From contig JAUPFV010000003.1 in assembly GCA_036936605.1 (NCBI GenBank), positions 101,689,278-101,753,277 on the forward strand: 64,000 bases of DNA. The letters are read 5' to 3'. Positions 20,721 through 34,477 of the stretch are shown here, piece after piece; the stretch's first letter is position 1; each line of letters opens with the position of its first letter. Source of the stretch: Limnanthes douglasii subsp. nivea (taxonomy: Eukaryota > Streptophyta > Magnoliopsida > Brassicales > Limnanthaceae). The notes beneath the pieces are model-generated. The model made no database searches. It was not told the DNA's origin and saw only the letters and a list, made by a program, of their open reading frames with translations. Made by a program: the position numbers and the translations under genes.

Positions 20721-23700
20721 ATGACTTTTGAAAAGAAGAAAAAATGTAGAGCGAAGAACAATTAATAGGTATTTTGGACTACCACGTGGTTATCAGTACT
20801 TTTAATTCAAAACAGATGATTATCCATACTTTATCAAACCTTGGGTGGTTATTGGTAAATAAGCTTGATGTTGGGTGGTTATTGGTAGATTATTCTAAAT
20901 TAAATTACTGAACATAATTACAACAATATTTATTTCATTTTAAGAAAAACACACTCTATTTAGTTTTTCTTTAGAAACAAAGTCCAATCCACATTGAAGA
21001 TTTGATTTATTTGAAAAATCTATCTCAAACTATCTGTATAGCGGCATTTTTTCACTATTAATTTGTAATTTAGTAGTTTTTGGGGTATATTATTATTGTT
21101 TGGTATCGAAATTGGTTTTAAACCCATGTACGAATCGTTTTCAGCCATCGAATTAGAATGTAAGAGATATGGAGCTTCATATTGTTTTTCACTATGAAAA
21201 TGACCTTGAAAAGTATGAAATAGTGAAATGTACTATATATACTTTACGAAACGTAATATAGTTAACTTTATTAGATTTGTGCAAATCCAATGATAAACAT
21301 GTTTTGCAAATCACGTTTTGTCAATGTTTTACATAGTGTAAAGTTGTTTGCAAAATATAGTGTATTTAAATTATAAAACTTGGTGATAGATTTAAATTTT
21401 GAAACCTAGATAACTCACGTCTCACGAAATATAGTCTATTTGAATTATGGAACCTATGTAACATATATCTTAGAAAAATACATAATTTTACAATAAATGT
21501 ATACGTTTCAAATATAACCTAAGAATTTGTCACAGCCTAGCAAATTGGTGCCCATATTTCAACATATTTCACTATACTATAATGAATTAGATTAAAATTT
21601 TACTTCGTTCATAGAAATTTCATATAATATTTTATTGAACTAGCCTTGCAAATTTCATACATATTTTTCAACATAGTTAACGAATTAAATTTATTGTTTT
21701 TCCAAAGCCCTTGTGAATTCATTTTAGCTATACTAACCACTCAACTATTGGTTTTTTTCTTCTGATCTATTTGTTGTTTTTGTCATACGGTAGAAAGATT
21801 TTAGCGACGCTGTAACTTTAGATTCTTGTTTTTATTACTTTACAATCTTGCCTACTAATACTATAGTCTATGAAAATATTTGTAAAAATTGGTTTAAAAC
21901 ATATGCGAACCTTATATATTTAATTTATAAAACATGTTCCAGACGTATTTCACCACATATGTGGCTTATAGAATTCCTTATGTTATAAATCCATGACAAA
22001 TTATTTTGTGTCATTCTAACAACTGATATATTATTTTCCTCATATATTTGTCGTTTTTGTGTCGTGGTAAGAAGACTTTGGTGAAATATTAATGTTAGAT
22101 TCTTATTCTTATCATTTCCAACCTAAATTAAACAAAGGTGTTGGAATCAGTTTGAATTAACTCTATAAAACGTTTAGCAATCCTGAATTTCACGACATCA
22201 ACCCTGACTTTACCGATAACGAAATAACCTACGCGACTCGTGTCTATTTCTGTTCTTGTTTGGATGCTTTATATTTTACAAAAAAATCTAAAATATACAT
22301 CAACCCTTAGTATGATATTCTCTTCGAAGAAAATGATAATATTTAATGATATGGATGAGGTGTTTGCGTGCTGACGCATATTTATCATTATATTGTTGAA
22401 GCTTTAAAATATCTAACAAAGATGTGGTTTTCTAGCTATGTTAGATACATAAATCTCCGACCACTTTCCTATTTTTTCCCGTTATACGTTCAATAACACA
22501 CGTATATGTCATCCATAAGTAAATGGGATGTGACACACATTAATTCGTACTCTAGGTCAAAAATCAAAAGAATTATGATGAGTCACGTGTACAAGTCTGA
22601 CGTAAGTTACACTATTTATTTAATTTATGTGGAATAAAAGGTGGAAATGGATAATTATGTTATAAAATGAGAATAAATATACTTTGAAAATTTGAATATA
22701 AAAATTTGCGAAGTGAGATAAAATACATTTGCAAAAGAAAAGCAACATAGTTGTGGAGTTTAAATTTATTATTGTATTGATTGAATCATTAAATTTTAGT
22801 TTACGAAATATAATCACTTTAATTAGAGAAACTAGTTTTACTAATTTTAAAATGTTTATAAACAAATTTGTAAAATATAATCTTATCAACTGAGCCGGCT
22901 TAATGGATTTTCAGGTTCTATATTTACCCATTGATAATGATTTTTATTTTCAGGAAGTAGCATGCTATATAAATATAACCGGGTTAGATCATGTGCATCA
23001 ATATTATCCAAAATGAATAGGTCACTAGTTCGGACGTGTTTAAGGCATTATAACACTTCCTTTTAGCGATAATCTCCCAAAAATAGAATGGAAGCCAATG
23101 ACAACTATGTACGAGTCAAATGATGAAATTTGAGAACTGTAACACTTTTTCAGCTTGTTTTAGGCTTATATGGGATCTTTAGTATCCGAAATAACAGTCC
23201 ACTAGATTCACTAGCTACTTATCACGTGATTGAACTTGCTCACTATGGTAATGTATTCACAAAAAGTAGATAAGGTAAAAACAATTACGATTATATTAAT
23301 GAGGTTAAGCTCAAAATCATTAAGAAATTATATTAAAAAAATCAAGTTTATCGTGAGATCAAGACTTATGACTTTAATGATGAATTAGATAACTAATCTG
23401 ATTGATCATGTAAACAATCCTTAAGTTATTGTAATATTATTTGCAAAATGTGAAGTATCTGACATTGCAAAATTTGAACTTTATCTACTTGCGAAACTTG
23501 AACTTACTCACTATTTTCAAAAGTCATACCTTACTATGACTTGCTAAATGGGTTGTATTTGTTTTTGTAAAATGTGAATTTTGTTTAACTAAAAAATATG
23601 AACTTTGTGAACGTCTAAAATAGTAGCATTGTTTCGTTGCAAAATAGTTTTTTCTTGATAAATTACAATCATCATATGTTAGTGTTATAATAGTGTAGAA

Positions 23701-26700
23701 ACATATAAAACATTACAGGTCGTCGAGTAGAATAAATGTCACCTTGAATTTATTTTGAAATTTTACCATTCTCGATGAATTTATTTGCAAACTTACATAC
23801 AAAAACCGAGAAACACTATATCATTTTTTATGTTGTATGATGTTTATTTGGATTCATATCTTCATTACTGGTTTTACTGTCATGAGATTTTTTGTATTAC
23901 AAAGTTAATTTATCAATAATATTGTTAATTTCTATTGTTGAAAAATATGAAAAATTTACAATAATATTGTATCGTAAATCCTTACCAAGTCTTTAAATAT
24001 TTTTCTTTTAAGGTCAGTTGTAGATGAAAATAGAGGATTGTAGTTATTGATAATACCATTTTACAAATCTAAGATAACTAACTTTGAATGATTCATTCCA
24101 TATTTGGTTGTTGGTTCAGTATAAATTGGGACAATGACAAATATTATTTCTCGATTCTTCTTGTAGACTTTTTCAAAAATTAGGCTTACATACTATTTTA
24201 TGTAAATAAATCTATGAAATAACTTACTATTTCATGACTCAAACTCAACCTCATTAATACAGTTATTATTTTATATAATTCTATATAAAATAACGAGTCA
24301 TGCAATACAATAATTAGGAAAATTGTACCAATATGATCACTTTTAAAAAATTAGACCTAAATCATTTTTAGATAATAATATAACTTACCATTGCATGACT
24401 TGGTATGTAAATTGTCTTGGCAAGAGATTAAAACTCATTTGATTTTTTTGTGAATGAATAACTTCAAATGATATTTTTTTTCTAGAATAATGTGAATGTA
24501 TGAATCAACGACATGTAGATCAGAAGAACTTGCAAAATTTAGTATAGACTTACTTGCAAAAACATCAAAAGAGTTTTTGCATGGAAGCACTTGCGAAAAG
24601 TAGCCCATAAATACTTGTAAAAATTCAGAACCTTGTTTTTATGAAATAACTTACAAAACATAGTAAAAATCTACTTGTGAACAAATGGAGGTAACATTAA
24701 ATACTAATACTTATGAAAACTAGTACAAAAGTACTTGCGAAAAACTAATAAACAACACAAAATTAATAACGAGATACACTACAAGTGGACGAATCTAATA
24801 AAACTTAAAATATGCTACATTATGCTGCAAGTGTTCCTCATTTGTTATCTTTAACATGTTTGACAAATTGACTGAATGGTTATTTTTTAGATAAGAATAT
24901 AAAAATAAATTTTTATCGTTACTCAGTTTTTCAAGCTACATAAGTTCTTGACATAATTTATATATGAAAAAAATTCATCGTTGATTAGCCATCTAACTTC
25001 CGCATATTTTATTTGTTTCTCGAATGTTTTGATGTCATATTCTGGCTATTCTTCTTGTTTTTGTTGTTGTTGTACATGTTGCAGCTCTTTAAGATATTCT
25101 TGTTATGAAGTTCATGCATTATCATTTTACACATTGTGTATCTCTTCTACATGGGTACCTTTGTATGACCTTGTGACGAATATGTCCTCTATTTCCATTT
25201 TTATTTCATTTTGTGTTATCAATAAATTCTCATTGTTTCTCTAATTATTATTTTTCTATGTCAGTTTCATCTTCATCTAACCCTTATTATTTCTCTGATG
25301 CTTCAACATCACCTTCATTTGATATTTCACTTGTATTTTCTTTACTTCTAGATACCACTATTTCGGAATTAATACGTTATTGATCTCTAACAAAAACTTA
25401 CATTCATGATCAATCTTGTGTGATTTAATTTAATTGAACTTGGAAGATAAGTTTCGCAAAACTAAGAAAACTTAACTTGTATTACGAAACACGTGCTTAA
25501 AAGTGTTATAAAATACAGGCTTAAAGGTGTTGTAAAGCCTAGGTTCATAAGTGTTGTGAAACCTATGCTTAAAATTATGAAAACTATGCTTAAATAAATT
25601 TGCAAAAATAATTTTAAAGTAGTTTTTTTATCATAATTTAAACATACTTGTTCTCATTTGAAATTTTTATATAGATCAACCAAGTTTTATACATAGTTTA
25701 TTTACATTATGAACCACCTGAAACATCGTATATCAAGAACATTCTTTATGTGTATATTTTTTGCATTCTAAAGATTGTGCGTTAAACAGAAATGATTACA
25801 CAATAAATAAATATTTTGCATTAATTGGAATTAATTTTTTTTTATAATGTAGTATAATAACCACAAGTATTGGTACACAATCAATTGTTCATTCTGATTT
25901 GTTAGTATAATAATTTTTCGCTGAATTTATTAAATTTTCTCTAATTGTATCTTTCTAATTATAGTAGTTAAGTATTTTAGAAGTCTTCAACGTAAAAAAT
26001 GTTGAAGTAAACATGACCTCCCAGTACGTAGTGAAAAGTAGCATTGATCATATTTATAGAATTTGGAGTACATTTATATCTTTGACAACTTGTTTCTTCT
26101 TCCGTCGATAAATAACATTATAAAGGTTTCATTTAAATATATTTTTGTGAAAAGATATGTCACTTGAGGAAATCAAGTCATTATACACTCGCAAAAATTA
26201 AGAATGTTTTACTTGATAAAACCATTTGTTTTATACTTATAAAACCTAGGTGTATTAACTTATATGAGAGAACAATTTTATTAAACTTGCTACACTATAT
26301 TTGAGAAAATTAATCATTTTTACCTTAATATTTTCCTTGTTATTTGGTCGATATACACGTCTTTCTTTTGTTACAAAGTATCTTAGGAATAGGTTCGAAC
26401 GATTCTGGTTTCTTTTTTTTGTTCGAACTAAGCTCATACATTTTTCTCTTAAAGTTAACCTTTATTTTTATGAATTTGACACCTAAAGTAACCAGTATAT
26501 CTATTGATATAAGTGTAAAATATGTTCTTCCAAATTGGAAAGTTATTACTTGGGTAACTCTTCATTATTACTATTTTTGGATCCTTATTTGTTTGTGAAA
26601 ACACGACAATATCATTATGATCATATGAATATTTGAGGATAAAGAAGAACATTGTATTTTTCATAGCGTTTATGTGTTCATTTCTTATTCATGTCATTAG

Positions 26701-28865
26701 GGATCCATCTGGATCTGAAATGTACTAAACCACTTGTCATTGTTCTTTATATGTATTAAAGAATGAATTATTTTAAAATAATATACATTTGTGAAACTTA
26801 GGTTATATTTAATTACAAAAAAACATAACTCAAAAAACATAAAGTGGTCTAGTGGTTTGCATGTCATGTACTTACAATAACTAGTTAAACATTTCCTACT
26901 AAAATATGAACACAAACATGTCATGGGTATTGCATGATATTTACTTATGAGAACTAGTTAAAAATCATGTGATTAAATATAATTCAAAAGCCACAAAAAT
27001 AAAACACAAACACAAACAAGTCTTCGATACTCTATGGTATATAATATATGAAAATATTAACTAATTTCTTATAAAAATAATACAAAAACAAAAATAAAAA
27101 TAATTAAAATCTTAGATTAAATCTACGAAAAAGTGTTACTTTGTGGAAAAATGAATAAATCACTACGACCGTGAAAAATAGAAACATCGATGCTGTAGAA
27201 ATATTTATAGTTTGTGATTTATACAAAGAGAAATTATGGAATGAGAAAAAGTAAAACAAACCAGAACGACGTAATCGATTGGTATTTATATTAGAGAGGT
27301 ACTTGGAAAAATATTATCACCTATAATGTTTATGTCAATTGTTGTGATATTTTGTATGTTATAAAATATGATTAGTACTTAAGTTGTATTTGTTTGTTTT
27401 TCTTGAAATTAATATAAGTTGCCAAATATTTAATTTATCTACCAATTAAGTCGTTTGTGAACTTTCAAAATATTGGTATTAATTTGTTACAATTTTTTTT
27501 TATCGATAAACATGAAACAATATGATAAACATTATTAAAATATAAATAATGGTTTCTACAAGTAACGAATAGTTTTTGTGTCATTTAATAATAAGTAAAA
27601 TAACAATGCTATTTTAATGGTGGTTTTATCACAATATTTTGGTGTTATGATCTTAACATATTCAACCAAATCATCTATCATATGACACACTGCTACCCTG
27701 TAGTCTATAATCCATCATCATTATTACCAAATATATATAGGACAACTTTTCCCATTATTCATTGCATTTCACTCATTTTTTGATTGAATAGGTATTCAAA
27801 TAGCGAAACAAGCAAACAATTAAGACTTGTAAAACCTGCACGAACCAAGTCTTATGAAACTTAATAAAACTTACCATATATTCATTAGTTGTTATCACAT
27901 GTCTTTAGTGATTTTTTTATTTTGCAACCATCAGGTTGATGTGATTTTTTTTTCTGTCAATTGTCATTCACTATTAACGTCTAACGGTCAATTTTACATT
28001 GTTTTTATTTGTTTCATGATGAAATGATGACATACGTAATTTCATATCTTTTCTTCAAAACATTGTAAAAAATTCCTTTAACATCTTTCTTTTTCTACTC
28101 GTTCAACCTAGGTTATTAATATGGATAAGAAATAGATATTTTCTCTCGGTCTTAACCTAAATCGAACGAAAAATTCAACATCTACTTGATAAAATAATAT
28201 TAGAAAACTATTATAACTTGATAATGATATGCTTATTTTAAATCCATATAAACTTACCATTATGTGTGTGTATATATGATGATTGCTTTATATTTTTTAT
28301 GACACAATGGTCCAGTTTATACTTCAAACTGATGCAAAGATGGTGGATATCAATAATCTACATATCAAAAGTATCATATGAGTTTTATGTATATATTAAA
28401 AAACAATAAAAACTACATATGTAAAATTTATGTATTTAATATGACAATGAAAAATAACATTCACGTTCACGTGAATATTATTGAAACCCGAGCATATATA
28501 TATATATATAATCATAAATATATAATTTGAAACTATCGCACTTATATATGTTGCGAATATTTTCAACTATTTTTGTGAATATTCGCAAAATATGATCTTA
28601 GTTTATTATTATACGGATGTCTTAAACCACAAAAAAGCATTAACTCTGAGCATGACCATACAACTAGATTCTTCTCTCATGAAAGTTTCTAACTTACGAT
28701 CATGATTATTTACCTCTTGAACGTCAATGATACTCTTTGTAGCGTTGTCGACCTTCCAATCTTCGAAGTTAACAATTTATGCTGGTTTTGGCACAAAAAC
28801 CAACTTCGTTATATTTTTTCCATTCTTCAACATTAAGATGCTCTATAGTGTAACAATGCAAGATC
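20721..28865. other. Long AT-rich gene desert
   Basis: No gene, RNA gene or recognisable transposon domain is seen over about 8 kb. Recurrent words of the type CTTGCGAAA, TTGCAAAATGTGAA and TGTGAAACCTA are scattered throughout (dense at 23400-23620, 24520-24760 and 25440-25600), suggesting an ancient, strongly diverged tandem array. Open frames here (for example 24981-25244) have low-complexity translations and are not supported. Confidence 0.5.
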
Positions 28866-29125
28866 GACATGCGAAACCTTCATAAATCGTGAATTGAAAA
28901 ACATGCATAAACACGAAATGCAAAATTTTCATAAATTACTAATTATGAAACATGCATAATGATAATATGTGAAATCATCATAAATTGTGAAACATGCATA
29001 AAATACGACATGCAAAATCTTTATAAATTATGCATTGCGAAATATGCATAAACACGAGATGTGAGACATTCATAATACATGCATTGTGAAACATGCATAA
29101 ACACGACATCTGAAACCTTCATAAA
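28866..29125. repeat. Minisatellite, about five units of about 50-60 bp
   Basis: Units of the form ACGACATGCGAAACCTTCAT plus AAATTGTGAATTGTGAAACATGCATAA are repeated about five times. Their GCGAAAC/GAAACATGC words resemble the scattered words of the preceding AT-rich region. Confidence 0.7.
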
Positions 29126-30428
29126 TATAGTGAGATTTTGATTTGAGAGAGTTTGGATACATACCTAAGTAGACATTCATAATTTAATAAGTATATTTAT
29201 TATTCGATTTAATAATGTAGTTGGTAAATACATTATATTTATAACCACACTGAGGAGTTATGTAGAAGAAACTGAAGTATTAAACATAAATAAACTATTC
29301 ACAATCGAGTGTGAAATTTTAATAGAGTCTTCAAAACTCAAACTTAAACTACAACAACTAAACATGCCTCGATGTGAATAAAAACGAGCGAATATACCAC
29401 CATATATCAACGATAAAAACTAATATTAGTTCCCCTAAGAGTACTACTTCCACCAAAATTTATCATACAAATCTTATTCATCTGATTCATCTTCTGATGA
29501 ATCAGACATGAGAGATTCATAGGAAGATGACTCTAGAGAGTCATCTGATGATGAATTTAAGGATTGATCCATCTCAGACGCTTACCGTATAGAACACTAC
29601 AACCCATCTGATTTTGAATTATCGAATGAAGACTACATGATAAAAGAATAATCTAGTGAAAGTATTGGTGGAGTGGAGATTCTGACTAATGAAAGTGTTT
29701 TGTTTTGTTAATCTGTGGTTTCTGAACAATATGTTTGTCTATTATTTTTTGATGTTTTGATTTTATTGCATTCTTCTATCTGAAGACGATGTTTGTTTAA
29801 CTTTTTTTGGTTGTGCGTGCTGTTTATGTACAATGTTCTTTGATAAGGGAGAAATTCATCCGGTAACAATTACTCGACCATTTAGAGTATAGATCTCATT
29901 GAGCACTAACTTGAGGAGTTAAATAGAAACTAAATTGTGTAATAACAAGTTACATAATACGATCAAGTCCTTTAGAAATAATTAAGTTTGCATGCATTAA
30001 TTATTTCTATATAATGCTATAAATATGATATTTACTTCACCAATAAAATATATGATCTCTCGTATTCTCTCCTAAACAATTAATGTTACTGTATATTCTC
30101 TTCCTAACATCTCTCATATATACTTGAGATTTAGATCATCTTAGATAAATTTACCATATTAATTTATGCCGTATGTGGAAACCAATTAGTTTGTTGACTT
30201 TAATTTTCTAAAAACCCACAATCAAACAATAAAAAACCATTATTTTTTTTAAATAAATAATTTAGAAAAGTCACGTATTTACCAACAACGATATTATACC
30301 AACGTCAAAATACGAATCCAATAAAAAAATATAATTGTACTTGATCGAGCAAACTGATCTGGAGAATAAAAATGTAAAATAAAAAGCCAAACCCCATAAA
30401 TGTTTCACTCAAGGAAAATAAGATATCT
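29126..30428. other. AT-rich intergenic DNA with a short Ser/Asp-rich coding relic
   Basis: Mostly featureless. At 29481-29665 one strand translates into Ser/Asp/Glu-rich pieces (SDSSSDESDMRDS, EDDSRESSDDEFKD, RIEHYNPSDFELSNEDYMI) separated by stops. This may be a fragment of an old gene or transposon protein. No start, splice sites or partner exons are visible. Confidence 0.35.
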
Positions 30429-30856
30429 CTAGCAACATCGTATGCAGATTCCAAATTCGGCCATTCTATTGAGATGTAGGCATTGATCGATCACTATTTG
30501 GCTACAATCACTCCAATTCCTCGAGCACACGTGTCTGTAATGTCCATCAGTTGGTGCAGTAGAGATGAGGGAAGACCAAACTAATAATTTTAGGTTTTTG
30601 CAGACCATGCTGCATAGTGTTACTCCTTGCTTGAGAAATGATATATGACGCCCTAAAGTTAAGGCCGAAAAGGAAAAATAAGAGGAGGGAGACAATGCCT
30701 CACGCTCTATACTCCGACGACACTATTGGAATATTGCAAACAACCGCAATCGGCCTTTTGACCCATGGTTTATGTCCCAAAGAAAATTCAAATCGAGGAT
30801 CTTCCACTAAGAGCGAGAAGCATCGACGTCGCTTCCATCGCAAGAATACATAAGTG
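30429..30856. other. Unassigned, less AT-rich segment with short open frames on both strands
   Basis: Base composition is closer to coding DNA than the surroundings. Frames of 71 codons (30638-30853, plus; very basic, KLRPKRKNKRRET) and 88 codons (30429-30695, minus) overlap. Neither resembles a family I know. A splice-acceptor-like GTTTTTGCAG lies at 30593-30602 on the plus strand. It could be an exon fragment captured by a transposon or a relic; no function can be given. Confidence 0.25.
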
Positions 30857-31567
30857 TGAATTATGTATCACTTGCTAGTATGATATTATCTATCACATGT
30901 TTATTCTCGAACACTCCTTTTAGACTTGATTCAATATAATGGGCATACTATTTTTCATCGTGCCATAATTGACATAACCGCTTGTTAAATACACTGTTGC
31001 TTAGGACGTGAGTCCGATACCATATTAAGACCTAATACTAATTGAGGTATTTCATTCACTTTGTATATTATTTTTAATATAAACAATGTGAACTCCTGAT
31101 CAAATAAAAGATCAGGTTTATTCTCTAACAAAAATTTTAACGGTAATTTTTTTTTGATAAAAATATATTTTATTATGCTGTTTGTTTTTTTAATTGTACA
31201 ACTAAATTATATTAAATTCTTTCTAAACAAAATAATCCACCGTCAAATTAAAAAATGCACTCCCCATTCAAATAAAGAAAAATGCGTTTGACCCGAAGTT
31301 ATCTAAAATCCATTAATGGTTATCACGCAAAATCAGTGGACTCCAAATTGGTAGATTCGGAGTCTGTCAATTCGTCCAGAACCAAACATCTCCCTCCCTC
31401 TCGTTAGGGTGAGAGAAAAAAAAATGTTCGAAAGAATACAGTAGAAGCAGTACTAATTAAAAAACAAAAAATAAAAACTGAAACTTTCGAAACTTCGTAT
31501 ATCAGGAATAGAACTCGATTCGTGTCACCTATCGCCTGTCTCTCTTTCTGGTCTATTCGTTTTCTCT

Positions 31568-31609
31568 ATGTCACGCATTTCAATGGCGGCTACAGAAGCT
31601 TATCATTAG
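31568..31609 (+). CDS. Upstream ORF (13 codons) in the putative 5' leader
   Basis: ATG at 31568 opens MSRISMAATEAYH and stops at TAG 31607-31609, 36 bases before the main ATG at 31646. Its second, internal ATG (31583) has a strong plant context (TCAATGGCGGCT), stronger than that of the main start. If transcription starts upstream it could lower translation of the main frame. The leader's extent is not known from sequence alone. Confidence 0.35.
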   Translation: MSRISMAATEAYH

Positions 31610-31645
31610 CTTTCACTTTCCATTTTTTGAAAACTAAGCAAATCA

Positions 31646-34477
31646 ATGTTTTCTTTCTACTTGCTAGTCTTCTTCTCTTCTCTCTTCACCCTTTCCCTCC
31701 TCTTTCTATTATTCATCACTTTCTCTCCCTTCAAAGCTTTGCGTGAAACCAACTTAATCGAAAAACCCCAGAAGGAATCCGATGTCGTGAATAGCTCTTC
31801 GGCGACTAATGTGGATAAACCTCAACAAACCGGAGAGAATGACTCGACCCGGTTGACTCATTCACTTCTACTCAAGATCCTACCCACTGAAACTGCGAAA
31901 TGGGCCACGGAGGATCCGGGTTCGGAGAACGGGTTGGGTGTCGGAACGGGCGAGTCGGGTGTGAGTAATAAGAAGAAAAAGAAGCGAGTCAAGAAGAAGA
32001 AGCTAGATTGCGTCGGTGAAGAGAACGAAAACGGCGGAGAGAAGGTGCAGGAGAAGGGTTCGGGTTCTCGGGTCAAACCGGAACTGATTTGTTTGTACCC
32101 GTTTACATCGACGAGCAGTGCTATACAGAGGAAAATCAAGCAGCAGTATGATCAGCTTGTCAAGTGCAATGAGAACAAAGGATTAACACTGGTTCAGGTT
32201 GGACATTTAAGTTTTATACTGTTTTTATTTGATTTTGAATCGATTTCATATCGTTTCGGGTCGGGTAATATTAAGATAAGCATCACCTAATTTATTAAGT
32301 GATTGTTGCTTAATCTGTCTGAAATCTGGTTTGTTGCTTTAAGGTTTGGTTTCTTTGTATGCTTTACTTGGGTGTTATGTTTTGTTAATTGAGTATTGCT
32401 TTAGCTCTTGTAAAAGAGAGTCCTTTAATCATTGCTGAAATCTTACTTTCAGAAGTGCATTTCTTCTTTGATCATCCTAGTGTTATTTTGCGGAAAGTTT
32501 TGTATACCGGACTCTGCTGACCTCTAGTTTTGCTGGAATGGGAAAATAATAATGAAACTGAATGTAGATAGATCTTTGCTCAATTCAATTATAGAATTGT
32601 AGGCCTAGCATGCGCACATATCTCATTTAAGTCTCTAGTTTGACTGAGCCATTTAGTGCGTTGATACTGAACGGACAGCACTCATTAGTGGCATAAAGCA
32701 GAACTAAGCAAGCTTGAAAACTACTCCAACAATGAATTTTGGCACCACCTCTTGGTTCATGAGATGCTGACATAATCTAATTAAATACTTCTGAAATGGG
32801 ATGATGTAGTATCTTCTCTGCTCTTTCTTGGGAACAAAGGAGGACTTGATTTGAGTGGTTGTGGTGTGACCAACTCCAATTAGTAAAGTCAATTCCTGAC
32901 GAAATTTTTCCTTTTTGTTGCCTTAAAACACTTTGATCTCATCATCTCGAAAACCAAAGTAAAATCTCAAATTTAGAGGATGGTAGCGAACCAAATTTCT
33001 TATTTCCAGCATGTTGAACATCCAGAGGGTGTTGTAGATGGCAATCGGACTTTTGAGCCTTGTCAGAAGGGATTTTGCTTCAAGAGCGTTAATTGCAAAA
33101 CACATTAATTACTAGTATCGCAAGCATATGTTTTGATTTTTTAATGAGAACTCGTTTATATATTTAATAGAGTAATATCCACTGTCTCTTGTAGTTAGTT
33201 CGTTGATGTAGATTTTGACATATGTTGTTTTTTAATGATTTAGCAAAGTCATTGCCTTTCTGGAGATCTGGCATGTATATATCTAAACTTTACGCTTTTT
33301 TCTTGACGTATCGTTAATTAAACTAGAGATCAAACGAACGATTGTAAGAATATTTCGTGTACGCTTATACCCGTTTTTCCTATGATCTTTTCTGCTTTCT
33401 TCCCGTCAGTAGTGTGCAGACTATCTGGTTCGATTTGGTTTAGATGTTGCTTTGTTTCTCTTTATGGAACGAGTTCGGAATTATAATAATAGTCTTGTTT
33501 GTCTCATAACGCAGGTTGGAGAATTCGCTAATTGCTTGATAGATGCTAGAAGTGAGCTACAGAACAAGTAGGTTTACGTTATATATGCATCGCATCTGTC
33601 ATCTCTGTCTTAAGATCATAGTTGCTATATGTGCTTCTTTTAGAGTAGGTGACTTTTTACATATGAATAATTTAAGAAGCTCATCATTGTTTATCCTGTG
33701 AAACACTTTTTTTTTGTAACCTTTCTTCTTTTTTACCCCTTTTAGCATGAGATTCTGGCTCCCTCATGTGAATGAACTAATGCCTTGACAAGCACGTTAT
33801 GCTACACATGAATGTTTTACTGTTTTCATTCTCTACTGTAGATCAGGGATCATCAAACGCAAGTTTACGATTACAAAGGCTCTTTTATTTAAGGCAGACA
33901 GGTCTTCATACGAGAGAATTCGTCAACAGGTAAGCGAGACATTTATTTTGACAAAACACATGAAATTATTTAGCCATCTCAGTTTTTTTCTCTGAAAAGT
34001 CATTAGTGTTTGGATATATATTCAGATATATAAGCTTGAAATGGAACAGAAGAGATTAGAAGAGGATGCTTTTGTTTATAATTGGCTCCAAGAACAACTC
34101 AAACTCTCACCAGCCTATAAAAAGGTAATCCATGCACCGGTCTAATAAAAATTCGAGATTTTTAGAGTACTTAACTATACAAACAAATGAGCTGAAGAAA
34201 ATAATTTCATCTTTTTATATAAAATATTGTAGATGCTTGAGGTTGGTGCTTGCGTGGAATTGAATGCAAATTCTGATGAGCTGGTAGGAAGCACAGATGA
34301 TGAATTTCCTGACATTTCCTTCGAGGAATTATTAGCACAAGAAAAAAAAGATTCGTTTTGGTAAGTGCCCTTATTACTATACAATAATTAGCTACTGAAG
34401 TTTAGAGTTTTCGATTTTGATATTCTTTATGCACTTGCAGGCTAAAGAACGGGAGACCTAGAAACTGCTCTAGCTGA
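31646..34477 (+). CDS. Conserved-looking plant protein of unknown function with N-terminal membrane segment (six exons)
   Basis: Exons: 31646-32197, 33515-33567, 33842-33929, 34026-34124, 34233-34360 and 34441-34477. All introns are GT-AG and the frame stays open (318 residues). An N-terminal hydrophobic stretch (residues 3-28, LLVFFSSLFTLSLLFLLFI) could be a membrane anchor or signal anchor. A Ser/Gly-rich linker follows, then a lysine-rich stretch KKKKKRVKKKK (about residues 111-121). The C-terminal part, from about residue 150, is well ordered and helix-rich: IQRKIKQQYDQLVK, VGEFANCLIDARSELQNK, KRKFTITKALLFKADR, LEMEQKRLEEDAFVYNWLQE. It ends in the acidic FPDISFEELLAQEKKDSFW and NCSS. I do not recognise a named family. 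Clean splice sites and an undamaged frame, among broken transposon genes, argue for a working host gene. The 1317-bp first intron carries an antisense coding-like tract. An alternative start in the leader is possible but less likely. Confidence 0.85.
32704..33110 (-). other. Antisense coding-like tract inside intron 1 of the host gene
   Basis: On the minus strand two abutting open segments (60 and 62 codons) give protein-like translations, such as ALEAKSLLTRLKSPIAIYNT, FYFGFRDDEIKVF and HLMNQEVVPKFIVGV. A stop and a frame change separate them. I do not recognise a family. It may be a gene fragment carried in by a transposon. No terminal repeats or duplication were found around it. Confidence 0.35.

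Noticed and set aside
20760..20900. MITE with GGTGGTTATTGGTA ends
   Set aside because: The word occurs twice in direct orientation, but no inverted partner or target duplication was found.
24981..25244. Cys-rich frame SSCFCCCCTCCSS as a small secreted peptide
   Set aside because: The cysteines come from a TGT/TTG repeat in AT-rich DNA; no signal peptide, promoter or splice structure supports it.
28866..29125. CRISPR-like array
   Set aside because: Units are head-to-tail with diverged sequence and no unique spacers, and the DNA is plant nuclear.
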